This document shows, in pieces, positions 61,789-64,000 of a stretch of 64,000 nucleotides of DNA. This DNA is from JAGQZY01 sp964588335 (GTDB lineage: Bacteria > Bdellovibrionota > Bdellovibrionia > Bdellovibrionales > JAGQZY01). The translations under genes and the position numbers were made by a program. The notes beneath the pieces are model-generated. The model saw only the letters and a program-made list of their open reading frames with translations, was not told the origin of the DNA and did not search any database. How positions within the stretch are numbered: the stretch's first letter is position 1; the number at the start of each line of letters is the position of its first letter. Location of the stretch: contig CAZPOV010000002.1 of assembly GCA_964588335.1 (NCBI GenBank), positions 253,389 to 317,388 on the forward strand, read 5' to 3'.

Positions 61789-62011
61789 CTGATTATTCGT
61801 TTGATCCTAGGAAGCTCTGCCTTAACCCGTGGGCCTTCGGCCCAATCCCAAGCTTGTGTCTTGGTTTAGAGACTCTTTAAGTTTACCGCCGAATTAAAAA
61901 AAAAGTCGTAAACCCCTTATTTTACTGAGACTACATTTTTTACATATTGACGCAGGAGCAAATAATCTTTTAAGTAACGCTTTAAGTCATTGAATGGCCC
62001 AGGAGATCTTG

Positions 62012-63376
62012 GTGAACACTTTTTTAAAATCCCTAATCCTATTTTTTATATTTGCCCTGTTGGTGGGATGTGGAAATGACACCACACCCTCTGAAGGCAG
62101 AGAACCAATTTTCACTTCTAAAGCTGGAGGTGTCGATGGCGGGGGAGGAAACGCCATACCCGATGCTTCCAACAAACAGGGAATCATCTCTGAGATAGAA
62201 CGAAGTAGGAAAAAGCTGCCTCAGGTGCTCGATAATTTTCAGTGGCTCATTGCAAATCATTCCAATAATGGTCTCGCTTCAATGCTAAGGATAAGTCTCA
62301 GCGCGACTCTGCAGTCATTATTAAGAGATAGAGAGCTCATGGAAGATCTTATTCACAGTGAAATAAAAGAAGTTGCTAATTTTAGAGATATTGAGTTTTA
62401 CCCCGATTCCTCGATACGACTTTTCTTGTCAAATTCACCCTGTCAGGCTTTTGATTCAGAAGATCATGATCCGACATTTTCTGTCTCGTATTCCACAGGG
62501 AAGATCTGTATGGACCATAATGCCCTGCTTCGATTGCCTCAAGAAGCAATGGCAAGAAGACTTTCAGGGTTGTTTATCCACGAGTTGGTTGAGTATCAAT
62601 GGTATAGGAAAAGTCAGAATCGAATTCAAGCTGCAAGGCTTGGCGAGCAGGCTCAGTTGTTTTTTCTCAGTCAGAGTCACTCTTTCGGCTTTGAGCCAGA
62701 GGTGGACTTCATCAAATCTCACCTCCTTGAAAGAGTTCGAACCCAGGTGACATTAGTTTTGGGTATCAAATGTTTGGTTGATAATTTTTGCCCTGAGGTG
62801 ACACTCAAGAAGTTTCGATCGATACGCTCGGGCTCCTTGCTGTTCTCGCCATTACGATCGAGCGAAAATATAGAGGATTTCTTAAGGCCCCTTCCATTAG
62901 ACTTTCCGAACAATGATATTTTTAATGTCGAAGAACGCTTTTGCCTCTACTGGGAGAATAAAGGTCTAAAAACCATACTTTCTGATCAATCATTAATGCA
63001 TTTTAAAATTAATTCAGTATTAGAAAGGTATTTCAGTGGCGAGATTAAAAAACTCAGGTTGGGAAAAACCCTTAGCCAAGGAATTAACAATTACTGCGGT
63101 AGTTATCACGGTCAAGATGTCTTCGGTAATCAAAGTCCTTCGCCTGTTCAAACCACTATTTTCTTGGCTCAGTTAAATCAAATCAAAAGTCAATTATTGC
63201 AAAACTATAAAGAAAATCTCGATTTGTTATCAAATATTTTTCTGAAGAGTGATCGTCAGGCTTTATATAGTAAAGTTTATTGCTCACCTATCGACCAAGG
63301 CAATGGAGACTCGATATTTAATTATCAGATGTTCGATTCGGAGATTCAGGAGGTCATTGATGAAACCTGTTCATGA
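62012..63376 (+). CDS. Probable lipoprotein with HELVE motif, paired with TIGR02147-type regulator
   Basis: A 454-aa exported protein. A GTG start at 62012 with AGGAG 6 bases upstream gives a lipoprotein leader ending LLVGC (Cys20), followed by GGVDGGGGN, a segment I associate with Bdellovibrio-group secreted proteins. The middle has SGLFIHELVEYQWY; HELVE at His190 recalls a metallopeptidase HExxH with the last His replaced by Glu. Several cysteines are present in the C-terminal half. Its end overlaps the next gene by 17 bases. Function unknown. Confidence 0.7.
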   Translation: MNTFLKSLILFFIFALLVGCGNDTTPSEGREPIFTSKAGGVDGGGGNAIPDASNKQGIISEIERSRKKLPQVLDNFQWLIANHSNNGLASMLRISLSATLQSLLRDRELMEDLIHSEIKEVANFRDIEFYPDSSIRLFLSNSPCQAFDSEDHDPTFSVSYSTGKICMDHNALLRLPQEAMARRLSGLFIHELVEYQWYRKSQNRIQAARLGEQAQLFFLSQSHSFGFEPEVDFIKSHLLERVRTQVTLVLGIKCLVDNFCPEVTLKKFRSIRSGSLLFSPLRSSENIEDFLRPLPLDFPNNDIFNVEERFCLYWENKGLKTILSDQSLMHFKINSVLERYFSGEIKKLRLGKTLSQGINNYCGSYHGQDVFGNQSPSPVQTTIFLAQLNQIKSQLLQNYKENLDLLSNIFLKSDRQALYSKVYCSPIDQGNGDSIFNYQMFDSEIQEVIDETCS

Positions 63377-64000
63377 GTACATTTGTTACAAAGAGTTAAT
63401 TAATGATTGGGTGAAGAGTCAAAAAAAAGGAGGCTATGGCTTTTACACAAAGATCGCTAAATATCTTGAAATTTCGCCGGTAGCGGTGTCCCAGGTTTTG
63501 TCCGGCAAAAGACATTTTGAGAAAAATAAAGTTTTTAAAATTGGACGCTTCTTTAATTGTAAAAAAATAGAATTGGAATTCTTACTTCTTTTATTTGAAT
63601 TTAACATCTGTGAAGACGGTGAGCATAGAGACTACATTGGTGAGAAACTTTTCGAAGCTAGAGAAAAAATAAAAAAAATCTATTATCAACTTGAGCATAG
63701 TCAAACTGTCTCTGAGGACTATTGTCGAGTTTATTATTCTTCTTGGATTTACGCTGCGGTCAGACTGAGTCTGATGTCTGAAAACGTTAATACATTGGAA
63801 GATGTTGCTGCATTTATTGGTGTATCCATAGACAAAGTCGAACCCATTATCGATTTCCTTCAAAAAGCCGGATTGGTGATTCAAGGACCTTTAGGCACTT
63901 ATTCTGCTACCAATAGAGTGGTGCATCTGCCGGATGATTCAAGTTATATCACTCAACATCATCTTAATTTAAAAAATTTAGAGTTACAAAAAATAATTCA
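63360..64000 (+). CDS. TIGR02147/DUF4423-type regulator, cut by window end
   Basis: The first 213 codons of a cytoplasmic regulator. An XRE-like helix-turn-helix (KIAKYLEISPVAVSQVLSGK) is followed by a DUF4423-like C-terminal domain (YYSSWIYAAVRLSLMS, then a second wing FIGVSIDKVEPIIDFLQKAG). The ATG at 63360 has AGGAGG 6 bases upstream, inside the end of the lipoprotein gene, so the two are translationally coupled. The family is typical of Bdellovibrio and Fibrobacter; targets are unknown. Confidence 0.8.
   Translation, partial: MKPVHEYICYKELINDWVKSQKKGGYGFYTKIAKYLEISPVAVSQVLSGKRHFEKNKVFKIGRFFNCKKIELEFLLLLFEFNICEDGEHRDYIGEKLFEAREKIKKIYYQLEHSQTVSEDYCRVYYSSWIYAAVRLSLMSENVNTLEDVAAFIGVSIDKVEPIIDFLQKAGLVIQGPLGTYSATNRVVHLPDDSSYITQHHLNLKNLELQKII

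Noticed and set aside
61828..61842. Terminator after the gapped gene (GGGCC TTC GGCCC-like stem)
   Set aside because: The stem is short and no T tract follows; kept out of the feature list.

Overview
The window (about 46% GC by eye) reads as chromosomal DNA of a Gram-negative bacterium of the Bdellovibrionota, most likely a Bdellovibrio relative. The grounds are an outer-membrane genetic kit (Kdo transferase, Mla-type lipid transport, TonB-dependent receptor, usher), a partial TIGR02147/DUF4423-type regulator (a family known mainly from Bdellovibrio and Fibrobacter), very many exported proteins without recognisable family, and a GGVDGGGGN-type N-terminus on one lipoprotein. It is draft sequence: a run of 100 N at 61572-61671 is flanked by two identical 55-bp copies, which looks like an unresolved k-mer overlap rather than biology.

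Layout. 1-7.5 kb: an exported PHB-depolymerase-like esterase, then a divergent lipid/acyl cluster (KAS III-like protein without its usual His and Asn, acyl-CoA ligase, exported alpha/beta hydrolase and outer-membrane barrel on the minus strand; FabG-like reductase and a second hydrolase on the plus strand). 7.5-17.4 kb: two tandem pilin-like genes plus a third paralogue, a zinc-ribbon/TPR/retropepsin-like membrane protein, an MBL-rhodanese protein, SelO, cysS overlapping a KirBac-type channel, and an acidic SH3-like exported protein. 17.4-26.4 kb: Kdo transferase, a 42-aa hydrophobic mini-protein, pyrF, a HiPIP, several exported unknowns, an SDR and a subtilisin with two C-terminal beta-sandwich repeats. 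26.4-29.5 kb: a zinc-uptake unit (Fur/Zur-type regulator and TonB, divergent from a ZnuD-like receptor) with two matching palindromic operators between them. 29.7-39.9 kb: nucleosidase, His-rich membrane protein, small exported proteins, VOC and 2OG-Fe(II) enzymes, an exported protein overlapped by an HTH regulator, an octamer repeat tract, tRNA-Ala(GGC), ridA and a YdcF-like protein. 40.1-44.4 kb: an Mla-like operon whose ATPase has lost nearly all nucleotide-binding motifs, ending in a LolC/E-type permease. 44.5-51.7 kb: a DUF4331 protein and a chaperone-usher-like locus (usher, two DUF4402 subunits, chaperone) divergent from an OmpR-type response regulator; the major-subunit gene has a sigma-28-like promoter in front and an intrinsic terminator behind. 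52.3-55.8 kb: PTPS-like, dapD, M14 zinc peptidase, murI and a membrane protein, a peptidoglycan/diaminopimelate neighbourhood. 55.9-64 kb: tRNA-Leu(TAA) followed by two overlapping perfect palindromes and a four-helix-bundle gene, pyrC, more exported unknowns, and a lipoprotein gene overlapped by a TIGR02147-type regulator that runs off the end.

The items that look least ordinary are the degenerate Mla ATPase, the KAS III-like cluster, the transcription architecture of the DUF4402 pilus locus, the paired palindromic zinc operators, and the twice-seen arrangement of an exported protein gene whose end overlaps an HTH regulator. No CRISPR array, prophage or insertion sequence was seen.
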